This document shows positions 24,901 through 63,545 of a DNA stretch of 64,000 nucleotides, one piece after another. A program made the position numbers and the translations under genes. How positions within the stretch are numbered: position 1 is the stretch's first letter; every line of letters starts with the position of its first letter. This DNA comes from Thysanoteuthis rhombus. Taxonomy: Eukaryota > Mollusca > Cephalopoda > Oegopsida > Thysanoteuthidae. The stretch spans positions 2,512,501-2,576,500 of the forward strand of contig OY735203.1 of NCBI GenBank assembly GCA_963457665.1. The letters run 5' to 3'. Under the pieces are notes generated by a model. It had not been told where the DNA came from. It saw only the letters and a list, made by a program, of their open reading frames with translations, and ran no database searches.

Positions 24901-26776
24901 ATTTTAGGTTTTCACACAATTTTTTTATATCTCACAGCACGGGGTCTCAGCTTCTTCCAGCGTAACCTTTCGTGTTAGTTGACGTTGTTGGTGTGCTCCT
25001 TGCAGAAAATATATTGTAAAATGGGTGCCACAGAACAGACGATAGACAAACTGGTATTTCTTAGTAATTTAATTTATGTTACATTTCAAGGAGATGAATG
25101 TGCTTGGCTCTTTCTAACGAGTAGCTCAGTCAGAGGCAAAGTTTTTGAGAGACACACCTGCATATTATTCCTTATTGACAGTTTTACACTAAATTTGTTT
25201 TATATAAAAAAAATAAAGCATATTCCGAATATGGAAGCGATTCCAATGAGTCAGACATGCGTGCAAATCAAAGATTTTAGATTTAACTGAATTGTCCCTT
25301 TGATTTACACATAGTTGCCGTTGTATGTCAGGTTTACAAGACACGAGATGCGTTTTGTAAGTTATGATTACTTCAAAATTCAAGTATCTTTGGAAAACTA
25401 ACGTACCCCCCTAATTTTGTACCTTGGTTCGAGAAGTCCTATCATAAAAAATGATGCAAGAAGTGAAGGATTGACTGATGTAAGGGCATTTTTGCAGATT
25501 CAGTGTTAGTATAGTTATGATCGGAGATTTTCGTGCCCTTAAGAGCAATGGTGTCTATCAAATAAGTTTGACTAATTTTAAAATGTGATTTCAAATCGGA
25601 AATATTTCTGCTCGTTCGATGTGGGCACCACTACAAAGCAAACAAGATTCAGTTCAGGAAATATGGATACGAATAAAAAATAAATAAAATAAATAAAAAA
25701 CCACAAGCGGGGGGTCAAAATCTATTCTTAATGAAGAATTATCGATGCCGGTGGTTAACGACCAACGAACAACAGTTCGAGCACTTTCTTCAGAAGTTCA
25801 AAGTATCATGTCATCTCAAAGCAATGAGAAATATTAAAAGGTTAGGAAAATGGGTCCCACACGAACTGAATGAAATAACGCATGACACTAACAAACCTCA
25901 CAGCTCTCAGCTGACTGTGTCTGTGCTTAGAGAATAGGGATACGAAGTCGTGTAGCATCTTCCTTATTCACCAGACATTTACCCTACATATTATCTTTTC
26001 AAAAATTTACAACTTCATATCCGTAATGAAATTTCAATCAATAATTTAAATGAAATATCATCAGAGGACCGTTGGAAAAAGGGATTACTGCTTCAAATTG
26101 GTCATATTTCAAAGCAAGATAAATGCATACATGTACAATGTGTTAATCTAATTGTAAAAAAAAAAACCTTAAAAAACAATGAACGAAAATGTTTTAACAC
26201 AAAGAGACCAAAAGATATTTATGCAGTGGCATAAAATAGCTATTCAATTTGGCATATACCCACATGTAACTAACCTTTGTAAAATAAGATTGTTCAATTT
26301 TGCCACAGCGTTAACATTTTTCCGTCTATATCATGTGAGATATATTTGTTCGGTATTTTTCAAGTCATAATAATTTCATAATAAATAGGATGCATTTCTT
26401 ACTGGTCCTGTTTTCTTTAATATTAATATGTACACATGACGTTCTTAACTATAAACCACTATTGTTTATCTTTTAATGTCATAAACATAAATTCATGTTT
26501 TGTTGCAGCAATCGGCTAGTGCATTGTGACTCTCTTCCCAACATGGACCTGAGTGCATGGGGGAATTGCCAACCGAATACCTGGGGCCAGTGGACTCCCT
26601 GGGGCAGATGCATTGGCGGTCAGCAAATATCTCGGCGTCGCTGTGATGGTGCACCTCCTCCCAGTGGCTGTGGGTGTGAGGGGTCAAGTGTTCGATTCAG
26701 AAGGTGCTCTGGAAGACGGTGCAGACGGCCAATTCGATTCAACCGTAAAACATTTTGGGTGTGGGCACGATGCTGA
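2583..26776 (+). CDS. Secreted animal haem peroxidase with C-terminal TSP1-like domain (13 exons, 5' end incomplete)
   Basis: Thirteen exons with matching phases encode an animal haem peroxidase (myeloperoxidase/chorion-peroxidase superfamily), which uses H2O2 to oxidise halides, phenols or tyrosines, normally outside cells or in granules. Seen in order: an RARR furin-like site; the entry motif [11 protein letters not shown]; distal QWGQFIDHD (haem-linking Asp, distal His, Ca-binding Asp); the Ca loop [11 protein letters not shown]; catalytic Arg and haem-linking Glu in GDRRVNE; proximal His in RFGHSMV; and the conserved Asn in [10 protein letters not shown]. The spacing distal His-Arg (about 142 residues) and proximal His-Asn (about 84) fits myeloperoxidase (144, 85). 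The last exon adds a [10 protein letters not shown] thrombospondin type 1-like module and no membrane anchor. Coding length from 2583 or 2623 is about 807 or 794 codons. The initiator Met and signal peptide are not identified, so at least one 5' exon is missing or unrecognised. The family is certain; the physiological substrate is unknown. Confidence 0.93.
3566..3698 (+). CDS. Peroxidase exon 2
   Basis: Starts after TTACAG and ends at CG|GTGAGT. It encodes [16 protein letters not shown] through [11 protein letters not shown], the helical N-terminal segment common in invertebrate peroxidases. It continues the phase-1 Gly codon of exon 1 and leaves a two-base Arg codon. Confidence 0.85.
3773..3964. 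repeat. (GATA)n/(GATG)n array with AGATGTGAACATACTGAG units
   Basis: GATA/GATG tetramers broken by repeated AGATGTGAACATACTGAG and AATGAATAGACTGAGA blocks. It is roughly the opposite-strand relative of the 1447-1701 array. Confidence 0.9.
3970..4200. repeat. About 30-bp minisatellite, 7 degenerate units
   Basis: Repeated CCAAAACCnAGCCTTACCG followed by TATACCCAG-type spacers, about seven diverged copies, lying between exons 2 and 3 directly after the GATA array. Reading frames here (Pro/Asn/Lys-rich) are repeat artefacts. Confidence 0.8.
4437..4645 (+). CDS. Peroxidase exon 3: start of peroxidase domain
   Basis: Acceptor TTTTTTTCAG, donor G|GTAAGA. It encodes [37 protein letters not shown] and [10 protein letters not shown], the characteristic cysteine-containing beginning of the animal peroxidase fold. 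Confidence 0.92.
4700..6630 (-). mobile_element. Penelope-like retroelement relic with RT and GIY-YIG remnants
   Basis: Read on the - strand in order: [17 protein letters not shown] (about 6580-6520), RYINDILFY (about 6450-6425, the RT YxDD box with Asp to Asn), [20 protein letters not shown] (about 6352-6293), then about 200 codons later [18 protein letters not shown] (about 5735-5680). KPTDTHN is the Penelope RT signature, and the last block is a GIY-YIG endonuclease core. Frameshifts and stops show it is dead. It sits antisense in peroxidase intron 3, and a (TA)n cuts its upstream side. Confidence 0.7.
6640..6711. repeat. (TA)n microsatellite next to peroxidase exon 4
   Basis: About 35 TA units ending only some 30 bases before the exon 4 acceptor. 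Confidence 0.95.
6743..6922 (+). CDS. Peroxidase exon 4: distal haem site
   Basis: Acceptor TTGTAG just after a long (TA)n, donor G|GTAAGT. It encodes [20 protein letters not shown]. In this motif the first Asp is the haem-ester residue, the His (6892-6894) the distal catalytic His, and the last Asp a Ca ligand in myeloperoxidase. Confidence 0.95.
6923..7839. other. Peroxidase intron 4, proximal part
   Basis: Ordinary AT-rich intron up to the hAT pseudogene. CAGGGGTCACTGCTGACG at about 7657 could be a transposon end, but its partner was not found. Confidence 0.4.
7840..8760 (-). pseudogene. hAT-family transposase pseudogene (ZBED/FAM200-like)
   Basis: On the - strand an open stretch (8616-8260) contains [11 protein letters not shown] and FFLVDVYNLN, the VRWLSRG and LADIFxxLN motifs of hAT transposases. 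After a frameshift come [20 protein letters not shown] and, after another, [20 protein letters not shown] and EEL..LQND, in family order. Stops and shifts show decay. It lies antisense in peroxidase intron 4. The zinc finger and dimerisation end were not recognised. Confidence 0.6.
9593..9677 (+). CDS. Peroxidase exon 5
   Basis: Acceptor TTCCCAG, donor AG|GTAAGT. It encodes [20 protein letters not shown] and KLTFDLRN, the Cys-containing stretch between the distal site and the Ca loop. Phases agree with both neighbours. Confidence 0.82.
9678..10999. other. Peroxidase intron 5
   Basis: Nothing recognised except two short similar segments (CTATTCACCAATCTCA at 9908 and CTATTCTCCAAGCTCA at 9978 with shared downstream ATTCTCTATT), an imperfect 70-base tandem duplication. 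Confidence 0.4.
11000..11106 (+). CDS. Peroxidase exon 6
   Basis: Acceptor TCTTGTAG, donor G|GTAAGT. It encodes [17 protein letters not shown] and [11 protein letters not shown], which matches the family pattern CxPIxIPxxDxxF...CxxFxRS. Confidence 0.9.
11561..11662 (+). CDS. Peroxidase exon 7: calcium-binding loop
   Basis: Acceptor TTCTCCAG. It encodes [20 protein letters not shown], the Ca loop. The donor chosen is AAG|GTTCAT, a weak site but the only nearby GT that keeps the phase needed by exon 8. Myeloperoxidase has Ser at the loop position where this protein has the second Gly. Confidence 0.82.
11663..13134. other. Peroxidase intron 7
   Basis: Contains GC-richer patches at 12230-12370 and 12550-12860. 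The latter has an open - strand frame ending [11 protein letters not shown], with no recognised domain. Possibly an old repeat. Confidence 0.3.
13135..13227 (+). CDS. Peroxidase exon 8
   Basis: Acceptor TTTTAAG, donor G|GTGAGG. It encodes [14 protein letters not shown] through [10 protein letters not shown], matching the LLPxDP...C...CFxAGD segment that precedes the catalytic arginine. Confidence 0.87.
13296..13374. repeat. (TA)n microsatellite
   Basis: Long TA array shortly after exon 8, preceded by a GA-rich and TACATA stretch. Confidence 0.95.
14506..14627 (+). CDS. Candidate stray exon: signal peptide-like ORF in peroxidase intron 8
   Basis: An ATG in good context (G at -3 and +4) opens a 41-codon frame. 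It has a basic N-terminus, a hydrophobic core ([17 protein letters not shown]) and then a Pro/Ser-rich segment. A donor-like AG|GTAATA at 14627/14628 overlaps its in-frame stop. This is the shape of a secretory first exon. It leaves phase 2, which fits exons 3, 6, 11 or 13 and the 2583 form of exon 1, but not the next exon (9). It could be an alternative promoter exon, a first exon misplaced by rearrangement or assembly, or chance. Confidence 0.3.
14630..15471. other. Peroxidase intron 8, distal part
   Basis: After the candidate exon and TATG array, 15040-15310 is a GC-richer patch without recognised coding. The rest is plain intron. Confidence 0.35.
14731..14780. repeat. (TATG)n microsatellite
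   Basis: About 12 TATG units. Confidence 0.95.
15472..15902 (+). CDS. Peroxidase exon 9: catalytic Arg and proximal His
   Basis: The largest exon; acceptor ATCGCAG, donor ACG|GTAAGT (phase 0). It encodes [20 protein letters not shown] with the catalytic Arg and haem-linked Glu, then [32 protein letters not shown] and [12 protein letters not shown] with the proximal haem His (15792-15794). Myeloperoxidase Met243 is replaced by Gln here, so no sulfonium haem link is expected, as in most family members. Confidence 0.96.
15903..16999. other. Peroxidase intron 9, proximal part
   Basis: AT-rich intron; nothing recognised. Confidence 0.5.
17000..18260. other. Unassigned block with different base composition
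   Basis: Purine-rich on +, with higher GC and fewer A/T runs than the surrounding intron 9. The - strand has pyrimidine-rich frames at 17302-17030 and 18104-17829, neither with a recognised domain. Probably an old mobile element; no termini seen. Confidence 0.25.
18261..19108. other. Peroxidase intron 9, distal part
   Basis: Very AT-rich; nothing recognised. The frame at 18931-19113 ends at the exon 10 acceptor and is not coding. Confidence 0.5.
19109..19401 (+). CDS. Peroxidase exon 10
   Basis: Acceptor TTTTCCAG, donor AC|GTAAGG. It encodes [26 protein letters not shown] and [19 protein letters not shown]. The Asn of LNIQR corresponds to myeloperoxidase Asn421, which hydrogen-bonds the proximal His. 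Confidence 0.95.
20040..20560. repeat. Degenerate tandem repeat, about 140-bp unit, with AGGTCA half-sites
   Basis: Four diverged units share TTGACCTTTAGAGGTCACC followed by AAAGGTCAGCACT and TATCCTATnTTC (at about 20090, 20229, 20370 and 20510). The third unit contains AGGTCA-CCAA-AGGTCA at 20381-20396. Confidence 0.7.
20563..20582. repeat. (GT)n microsatellite
   Basis: Ten GT units. Confidence 0.9.
21250..21339. repeat. (TA)n(GA)n compound microsatellite
   Basis: A TA tract runs directly into a GA tract. Confidence 0.95.
21473..21581. mobile_element. Foldback element with 39-bp arms
   Basis: 21473-21511 and 21543-21581 are imperfect reverse complements (about 31 of 39), with TAATGCACTCTTC against GAAAAGTGCATTA at the inner end. 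It is followed by (TA)n(GA)n. The arm resembles that of 62967-63234. Confidence 0.6.
21591..21690. repeat. (TA)n(GA)n(GATA)n compound microsatellite
   Basis: Same order of TA then GA as at 21250-21339, ending in GATAGATA/ATAGATATAG. Confidence 0.95.
21840..21905. repeat. Interrupted (TA)n tract before exon 11
   Basis: Two TA tracts separated by about 25 bases, ending 34 bases before exon 11. Confidence 0.9.
21939..22108 (+). CDS. Peroxidase exon 11
   Basis: Acceptor TATTGCAG, donor TTGA|GTGAGT. It encodes [34 protein letters not shown] and [10 protein letters not shown], the canonical C-terminal core of the peroxidase domain. The open frame continues past the donor but loses family similarity. 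Confidence 0.94.
22780..23030. repeat. Dispersed repeat, shared with 49505-49740
   Basis: GCAGTGTTCC, CTGACATTG, GAAACAnnATCAT and CACAGCTAT-type blocks recur in the same order at 49505-49740 inside DHX15 intron 5. Confidence 0.45.
23278..23420. mobile_element. hAT-like terminal fragment, copy 2
   Basis: Begins CAGGGGTTAGCAAACC and continues GCGGGCCAAGGTGAAT. It shares its order of motifs (CAAGGTGAAT, ACAGCnTGTTTT) with 1868-1960. The right end was not located. Confidence 0.45.
24226..24328 (+). CDS. Peroxidase exon 12
   Basis: Acceptor GTTTCACAG, donor AA|GTAAGT. It encodes [20 protein letters not shown] and IQPKAFLM, matching the family LxxIRkvSLarIICdNt...iqpxaF motif. Confidence 0.92.
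24329..25689. other. Peroxidase intron 12, proximal part
   Basis: AT-rich intron; nothing recognised before the mariner relic. Confidence 0.5.
25690..26150 (+). pseudogene. mariner transposase relic with internal deletion
   Basis: Encodes [20 protein letters not shown] and [14 protein letters not shown], then past a stop [23 protein letters not shown]. These correspond to mariner LGKWVPHEL, the catalytic HDNARPH and the HPPYSPDLAPSDYHLF block. About 100 residues between the first two are missing, and there are in-frame stops. It lies sense in peroxidase intron 12. Terminal repeats not located. Confidence 0.65.
26509..26776 (+). CDS. Peroxidase exon 13: domain end, TSP1-like module, stop
   Basis: Acceptor TGTTGCAG; stop TGA at 26774-26776. 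It begins [17 protein letters not shown], the conserved end of the peroxidase domain. It then encodes [25 protein letters not shown] and [11 protein letters not shown]. The WxxWxxC start, basic RRRC strand and six cysteines match a thrombospondin type 1 repeat, which usually binds glycosaminoglycans or matrix proteins. The tail after the module is very basic. Confidence 0.9.
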
Positions 26777-27019
26777 CACAACTAGACCATAAATATTTGA
26801 GTAAATATTTTAACAAAATATTATTGTGATTTTTTTCATTTTTTGACAAAAAAAGAAAAGAAAAAACCTGGGGGCGTTAAGTAGGTTTTGAACTTGGTCA
26901 TTAGAAATTGTCGGCAAGGGCTCACACAGGCACTCAAAAATGCTGTAAATATCCGTACAAAGCATAAATGAATGGCCATAGGCTGCACGTGTATCAGAAC
27001 TAATTATCTTTGGAAAAAA

Positions 27020-27025
27020 AATAAA
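27020..27025 (+). terminator. Possible peroxidase poly(A) signal
   Basis: First clear AATAAA downstream of the peroxidase stop, 244 nt after it and followed by A-rich and T-rich sequence. AATAAA is frequent by chance in such AT-rich DNA. Confidence 0.2.
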
Positions 27026-28045
27026 TAGATAAAAGGAAAAGAGAGTTTTTTATCTAAAAATTACCAGTACGTTATGGTCATTTTGGATCAACAACGCCCC
27101 ACAGATCAAAAAATACTTCAGGTGGTGCTTAGTGGTGTACTCATGCAAATTTTCAAAATTGTGCACCCCCCTAAAAAAAGGTCATAGACACAGACACAAA
27201 AAGAGAGAATCTGTCGCCTACTTGGCTGCTTGGTCGGGCCATTCGTGGTTCACAACATCAGCACTTATGTGACAGACAAAAATCAGGGTCTCTGTAAAAT
27301 CAGAGAAAGGAAAGAAATGTAATTTCAAAAAGCTTTTGGAGATTTTGTGTGATCAATTAAATATTCTAGGGAAAGGGCTATTCATTGATGAGGACAATTC
27401 AAGGAAGAATTTGAGAAAAACAAGAAAAACAATTATTGCATTAAAAGTCTACTTGGTCCCAATAGTTAACATTAACATGGAATATCGGCTTTTAGGAGTT
27501 AGGTTCAACATGTAAAATCAGCTTCTGCTCAACTACAAAGTCTCTGCGATTGAATGGTTCAAAACGTCCAGGTATATACTGGACCCTCCACTGGCTAGCG
27601 GGTGTGTTGTTCGATTCTCACCGTGGGCTCGCGCTTTTCTTTTTGATTTCGCTCTTCAAGCTAGTTAGAACTAATGATAATGATAGAATAAATATCTTTG
27701 CTTCCCTGCTCATATTTTTATCACAACTTCAAGTATCATTTGAGGACATTTGCAATATTCGTGATTGCATGGAGATTTTTTTTTTTTAAATGCTAAAATA
27801 TTTTCCTTATAAATGATTAGTGCATCACATTACCCAATTTGGTTTTGTGCTGCATTTTAATCTTAGTAAATATCCGTGCAGCATCCTAGAACAGACACTT
27901 AGACGTTTGGTCACGTGCTGGCTTAATAGCATGGGTAATGGAATCGGTGGACACTAATCTAATATTCTTTGAAAAAGCATGGATCTACATTGTCCAATCG
28001 CCTCGGTCATTTCTCTCTGAGTATAACCAGTACAATCCGTAAATG

Positions 28046-28293
28046 GAAGGGAGGTAACTTCGTGAGCCTGAAGTGAACTGAGGATTATCTCCCCTAGAAT
28101 ATATTCCGTTTTGTTTTCAATTAAATTCTTTTCCTTAGTGTGCCCTTTTCAATAGTGAGTGAACAAGTGTGTGAAACGTTGAATGTTTGTAGGGAAAGTT
28201 TCTCTTTATTCTATTAGAACGCTGTTGATGAATGAGCACAAGTTTTGTTTCCGATCAAAAAAAAAAAGAAAGATAATCCTCAGTCAACTTCAA
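28046..28293. mobile_element. Small inverted-repeat element with GGGAGGTAAC/GATTATCTCCC
   Basis: 28068-28090 is nearly the reverse complement of 28271-28293 (about 20 of 23, core AGATAATCCTCAG). GGGAGGTAAC at 28049 and GATTATCTCCCC at 28083 flank the left part. MITE-like; boundaries uncertain. Confidence 0.4.
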
Positions 28294-31200
28294 GGTTTAA
28301 TCTTCACATAATTCTACTGCTCTCACGAGTTAGATGAGTGCATGTCCGGTAATCTTGAATAAGCACGTAGAACTTGAAATTAACTGGATTATCAACCCTA
28401 TAATTGAAGCGGTAATTAATTATTGTAAAACTAATTGACAGTGTCAGAGCAGGAATTGTTCATTCTCTTTTGAAATAATGTAATCGTTTTGAAATAAAGA
28501 TTTAATGCTTGGAATTCACTTTCATACTGACACCAATTGTTTTGAAAATGATTAAGATTAACTGCTTCAATTTAAAGGGAGATAATCCACATTCTATTTA
28601 ACCAGTTATATCCATTTTACATGCTAACCGTTCAAGATTACCACAAATGTTTTGGTACTTCCAGTGCCAACATCAACAATGTTTTCACTACCTGCTGGGT
28701 GCTGAAATGATAAGTCTCTTTGTAGACATGAGGCGTAAATGTTTCAATTTTCAGCCCTCTAGCACAACTGGTGCAGCCTGTACACGACACATACATAAGT
28801 AGAGATAGCTATATATATTTTGAAAAAAAATAAAAAATGAAGAAACACCTAATATTGGTTCAATTTGTCAAGCAAAGGGACAAAATATCAAAATTCTTTG
28901 TAAATAATGATTTTTTTAAATAAATAAATGACCATTACAATACGACAAAATCAAATAAATCTACTGCTACCAAATTAATTGATCTTGTAATTTTTCCAAT
29001 TATTGTACTAGGCTTTTATTTTAACCATCTGTTGTGGTAAAAATGGAAAATTTCTATCCATTAAAGAAATGAACAAGCCAAGAAATTTTCTTCTGGCTGG
29101 CCAATTCCTCCTCAAATTTCAGTGTTCTAATAATCTTCATAACAGACAAGTCTTAGGAAAATTATTTGATTTTGATAATTCCTTGACAAAGGAATTTGAA
29201 GGGAAAAAAAACCCCACAAACTTGACCACTGGTCAAGTTGAGGGAAGTTTACTTGCCTGAAAATAATTAAATACTTGAGTAGAGAATTGTTTCTTCTATG
29301 CATGAACCATAATGACCGATCTCATTGTTTTACCTTTCCTATTCCTCTATTTGTGAACTCTGCTAAGAAACAAAGTTGGGGGGGGGGGGATTAACACTGT
29401 TGTCTTTAAAATTTGTACCACTAAGAAATCTATTGGGGTGTTTATTTCTGCCTATAATAATTAAGTTGAATATTTCGATATGATAATAGATCATTTTTAC
29501 AACTCAATCAGCTGTCTAGAAAGCCGAAAAACTTGCACCCCCAAAAGGGTGGATTTGATCAAATTGAGTTAACTCTTACAGGCTAATGTCTACCAGAAGA
29601 TTCCTCTCGCGACAGTTACTAACACTTTTGGAGTCATTCTGAAAGACATCCACTTGGAAAAATGAACGGTTTAGCATAATTTTTCCTTTTGTTCACCTAT
29701 ATTGGAGTCAAAGTGACACTATTTGGATGTTTGTGACAAAATGGAAAATTTAGTGTTATTTCCTGATTCTATGTAAAAATAAAAAATTTTAAAAAATAAG
29801 AATATGTTTAGAAAAATGTCCATTATTCCATTAAAACTTTGCTTTTGCGACCAGAACAGTGACAATCTGAAATGAACTCATTTCTAATTGGATAAACAGG
29901 AAAATTTACATATCAAATTACATGAAAAACAATTACATATGAATACTTTTAAGATCAAGATAGTGACAAAGTTTAATAGGAATGATAGCTGATTTGTTTT
30001 ACAATAACTCTCACTACCCAAGAACAAAAATCACAATGCAGTTATATTCTATATTTAAATAAATCAACTGATTATGCTCATCTGTCTGATTATAGCAGTT
30101 GGTTTCTTAATGTCACACCTTTAATAACATCTTACCTCTTCCTTATTTCTGTGAAACGTAACTGACACTGACCAACCAAAAAGCAGTATTTCTTTTTAGA
30201 TTTGTTCATACATCCAAAATTATCACTTGACAAATATTTGATAAAAATACTGATCTTTCGTGCATTTAATCGAGAGATTACATAAATTTTGGAGCACGAA
30301 ATTTAGTAACCATGCAATAACCACATCACTTATACCTCATTAAGTTAATGAGTTAAGCATTAGTTACAGTGGAATCTGTAGTAAAATCAGTCATTTATAG
30401 TAATCAATAGTATTGAGTAATTAGGAATTAATTCAAACCTTAAAGAGACTCAAGTTTTGAGTCACTGAATGCTTTTTGTTCTTCATACCCTGGTTTATCC
30501 ACTACACATTCAGTATCATTGTTTTAGAAAGTAAGAAAGATTATTTGAACCCTTACTGATTGTTGGGCTTTATGGAAAGTATTTTATGTAGGCTGTGAAT
30601 CAATAAGATGAGGCCACAATTATGTAACAAATTTACTTGAATTTAGTCTGTGTTTGTAAACCCTGAGCGAGTTTTTTGTGGAGATGTCAATCTGAAAAAC
30701 TTGGATATTGCTATTTCAATTGAGAGAAGAAAAAAAAAAGAAAAAATAGCATTGGTTCATGCTCACATTATGCCAAGCATAACATCTTTTAATGTTAAAA
30801 AATATATGACAAGAGTGCTCTCCCTTGTAAGCTTTTATGAAAATGATTTTTTTTTTAAAAAAGGAAAAAAAGAAGGTGGGAATATTAGAAATGAAGAAAA
30901 GCCAAAACCCAGTTATAAATGTTTAATGGTGATGTGAATCTAAAGCTGAAAAAGTCAGTGAAGTGGGCAATCAATCGATCTTCATTAGCAAAAGCTCCTT
31001 TGACAGTATTTTTTTGTTCTCTCTATCCATCCCAATCCTGGCAATGAAATTTCACAAATGATTAAAAGGGCCTGGAGCGAGAAGCACAGTTGCAAATGTC
31101 ATGCCAATGCTCTTTAACGAGAGCAAGGCAAACTTCAGGTGGTAATCATGTCATGCACTGTTACAATATTCTTCACAGATGCTAAGAATCCAACCACTGG

Positions 31201-31302
31201 ATTTTTTCCCCCTTGGTGCTGTTACTGCAGCCATCGCACTTGTGTTGGAGGCTGACAGAAGAAGTCTCGAGTTCTGCCTGCTGCCACAATTAGGTTCTCG
31301 CA

Positions 31303-61899
<30,597 letters not shown>

Positions 61900-62060
61900 T
61901 TTTCGTCCGCGCCACAAAAATACGGTGTGGAGCAGTTACTCGTGTATGTGTGTGTGTATAATATGAACTTGTGTAGTAAGGGCATAGGATGTGGAATTAT
62001 GGGTAGGGTTTTAACTCTAGTCACGTAACTTCCGGAAAGTTGAAAATCTCTCACCTTACA
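61900..62060 (-). promoter_or_regulatory. Probable DHX15 promoter with ETS and CRE-like sites
   Basis: Immediately upstream of the DHX15 ATG. Read on the - strand, 62040-62021 holds CCGGAAGT (ETS/GABP consensus) followed by TTACGTGA (CRE/bZIP-like). No TATA box lies at a sensible distance. This fits a TATA-less housekeeping promoter. The transcription start cannot be fixed from sequence. Confidence 0.4.
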
Positions 62061-62155
62061 TTTTATTCTCTCATTAGTGAAGATTATTTGATATCTTATC
62101 CTAATTGACAGAACCACACATAACAGTTTCATTCGTTAAAAGAATTGTTCGTACA

Positions 62156-62160
62156 TATAT

Positions 62161-62199
<39 letters not shown>

Positions 62200-62202
62200 C
62201 AT

Positions 62203-62276
<74 letters not shown>
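62156..62276. repeat. (TA)n/(CA)n compound microsatellite
   Basis: TA tracts around a central ACACAC block; apparent Ile/Tyr frames on both strands are artefacts. Confidence 0.95.
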
Positions 62277-62280
<4 letters not shown>

Positions 62281-62329
62281 CAGTCCAAATCTAGGGTGCA
62301 ATCTAATCTAATCTAATGCAATATCCGAT

Positions 62330-62372
62330 GTATGATGGGTTTATTTCATAGAGTGCTCAATACATTCAACTT
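62330..62372. repeat. Dispersed repeat, copy B
   Basis: Matches 108-150, including TTTATTTCATAGAGTG and the following ATACATnCAACTTT. Confidence 0.5.
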
Positions 62373-62496
62373 TAAATATCAAATATTGAGCAGAGCTTAT
62401 AAAGTAACTGATTTTTAATAATGAACTTGAATCATCTTATCTTATTTGACACTATCATGTATTACATATTCTTGCAAAGAATTATGACAATAAATA

Positions 62497-62502
<6 letters not shown>

Positions 62503-62535
<33 letters not shown>

Positions 62536-62555
62536 GTGTGTGAGTGTGTGTGTAA
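62503..62555. repeat. (TA)n(TG)n microsatellite
   Basis: TA tract passing into TGTGTG. Confidence 0.9.
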
Positions 62556-62688
62556 AACATAAATAAAACACTGAAGTGAAATCATATATTACATTTACAG
62601 ATATTGAGAAATGAGTCACTGAAGTGACACAAAAAAATTGAAAAAGTTTTTTTCAAGTTGTCTGATGTTTAAAACTGTAATACTCTCT

Positions 62689-62855
<167 letters not shown>

Positions 62856-62966
62856 TTTCTCAATTTGTAAAAACATAAGAAAGAAATACAAAACAGATTA
62901 TATCTTTAGTTGATGTTCAATCACAGCACTCAGTATTCAACACAGTCAATAGAGCTATTATCATAT

Positions 62967-63234
62967 AAAAATAAGAATTACAAGCATATGTACCCAGCAA
63001 ATGCTAACATTTCATGCCTATCACTCTTATCATATATAGTAATTATTTGTTAGAATCATTAGGTTTACAAAAATAATTAAACCAGATTGGATTACAGTTA
63101 AATATATTATTCAAATGAAAATGGGATTTTTGTTTTCATAATCCAAGAAATAAAAAATTTTTGTTTGCTGATGAGTGTGGTAGAAATGTTAACATTCACT
63201 GAGATTTATATCCTTGTAATTCTCATTTATACAT
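62967..63234. mobile_element. Foldback repeat, relative of 21473-21581
   Basis: Left blocks AATAAGAATTACAAG and AATGCTAACATTTC are matched in reverse complement by GAAATGTTAACATT and CTTGTAATTCTCATTTAT at 63184-63234. It lies between two (TA)n arrays. Confidence 0.5.
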
Positions 63235-63244
63235 GTATATATAT

Positions 63245-63331
63245 ATTATTGTGTCATCCACAGACAGCTGTTTCGTTGTATTGCAACTCTTCAGTGTGGC
63301 TATAGACTATCCATTATCCCATCCAGTACCA
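63245..63331. repeat. 87-bp direct repeat, copy 1
   Basis: ATTATTGTGTCATCCACAGA... through ...CCATCCAGTACCA; the second copy at 63546-63632 differs at about 3-4 positions. Confidence 0.9.
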
Positions 63332-63400
63332 TGAGGCAGGATTGAAACCTTTGCTTCAGACCTGAAGGCCGGTATCCTACCTCTGCTCTGGATGGTCAGT
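63332..63400 (-). mobile_element. tRNA-like SINE segment
   Basis: On the - strand GAGCAGAGGTAGG (63388-63376) resembles a pol III A box and GGTTTCAATCCTGCC (63349-63335) a B box, spaced as in a tRNA. No intact tRNA fold is claimed; a tRNA-derived SINE is likelier. Confidence 0.45.
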
Positions 63401-63545
63401 GAGGTTGAATTTAAGCGATATATTTATTTAGCATATAATCCCTATCCACCAGAGTGCTCTATTCCTATGGAAGAGCATTGCAAAAGCTTACAATGAACAA
63501 GTTACCTCACCTAAAGAGTGCTCAACTCTAAATAGGGGAGCGTTA

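Larger units (their letters stand above)
26777..31302. other. Convergent intergenic region and both 3' UTRs
   Basis: Separates the stops of the two genes. It contains the small inverted-repeat element at 28046-28293 and homopolymer runs. No further gene recognised; the frame at 30650-30937 is Lys-rich low-complexity. Confidence 0.6.

Noticed and set aside
30650..30937. 95-codon + frame in the intergenic region
   Set aside because: Lys-rich low complexity produced by A runs; no homology recognised.
63332..63400. Functional tRNA gene
   Set aside because: A- and B-box-like motifs are present but the B box has mismatches and a paired acceptor stem was not found; SINE-derived is likelier.
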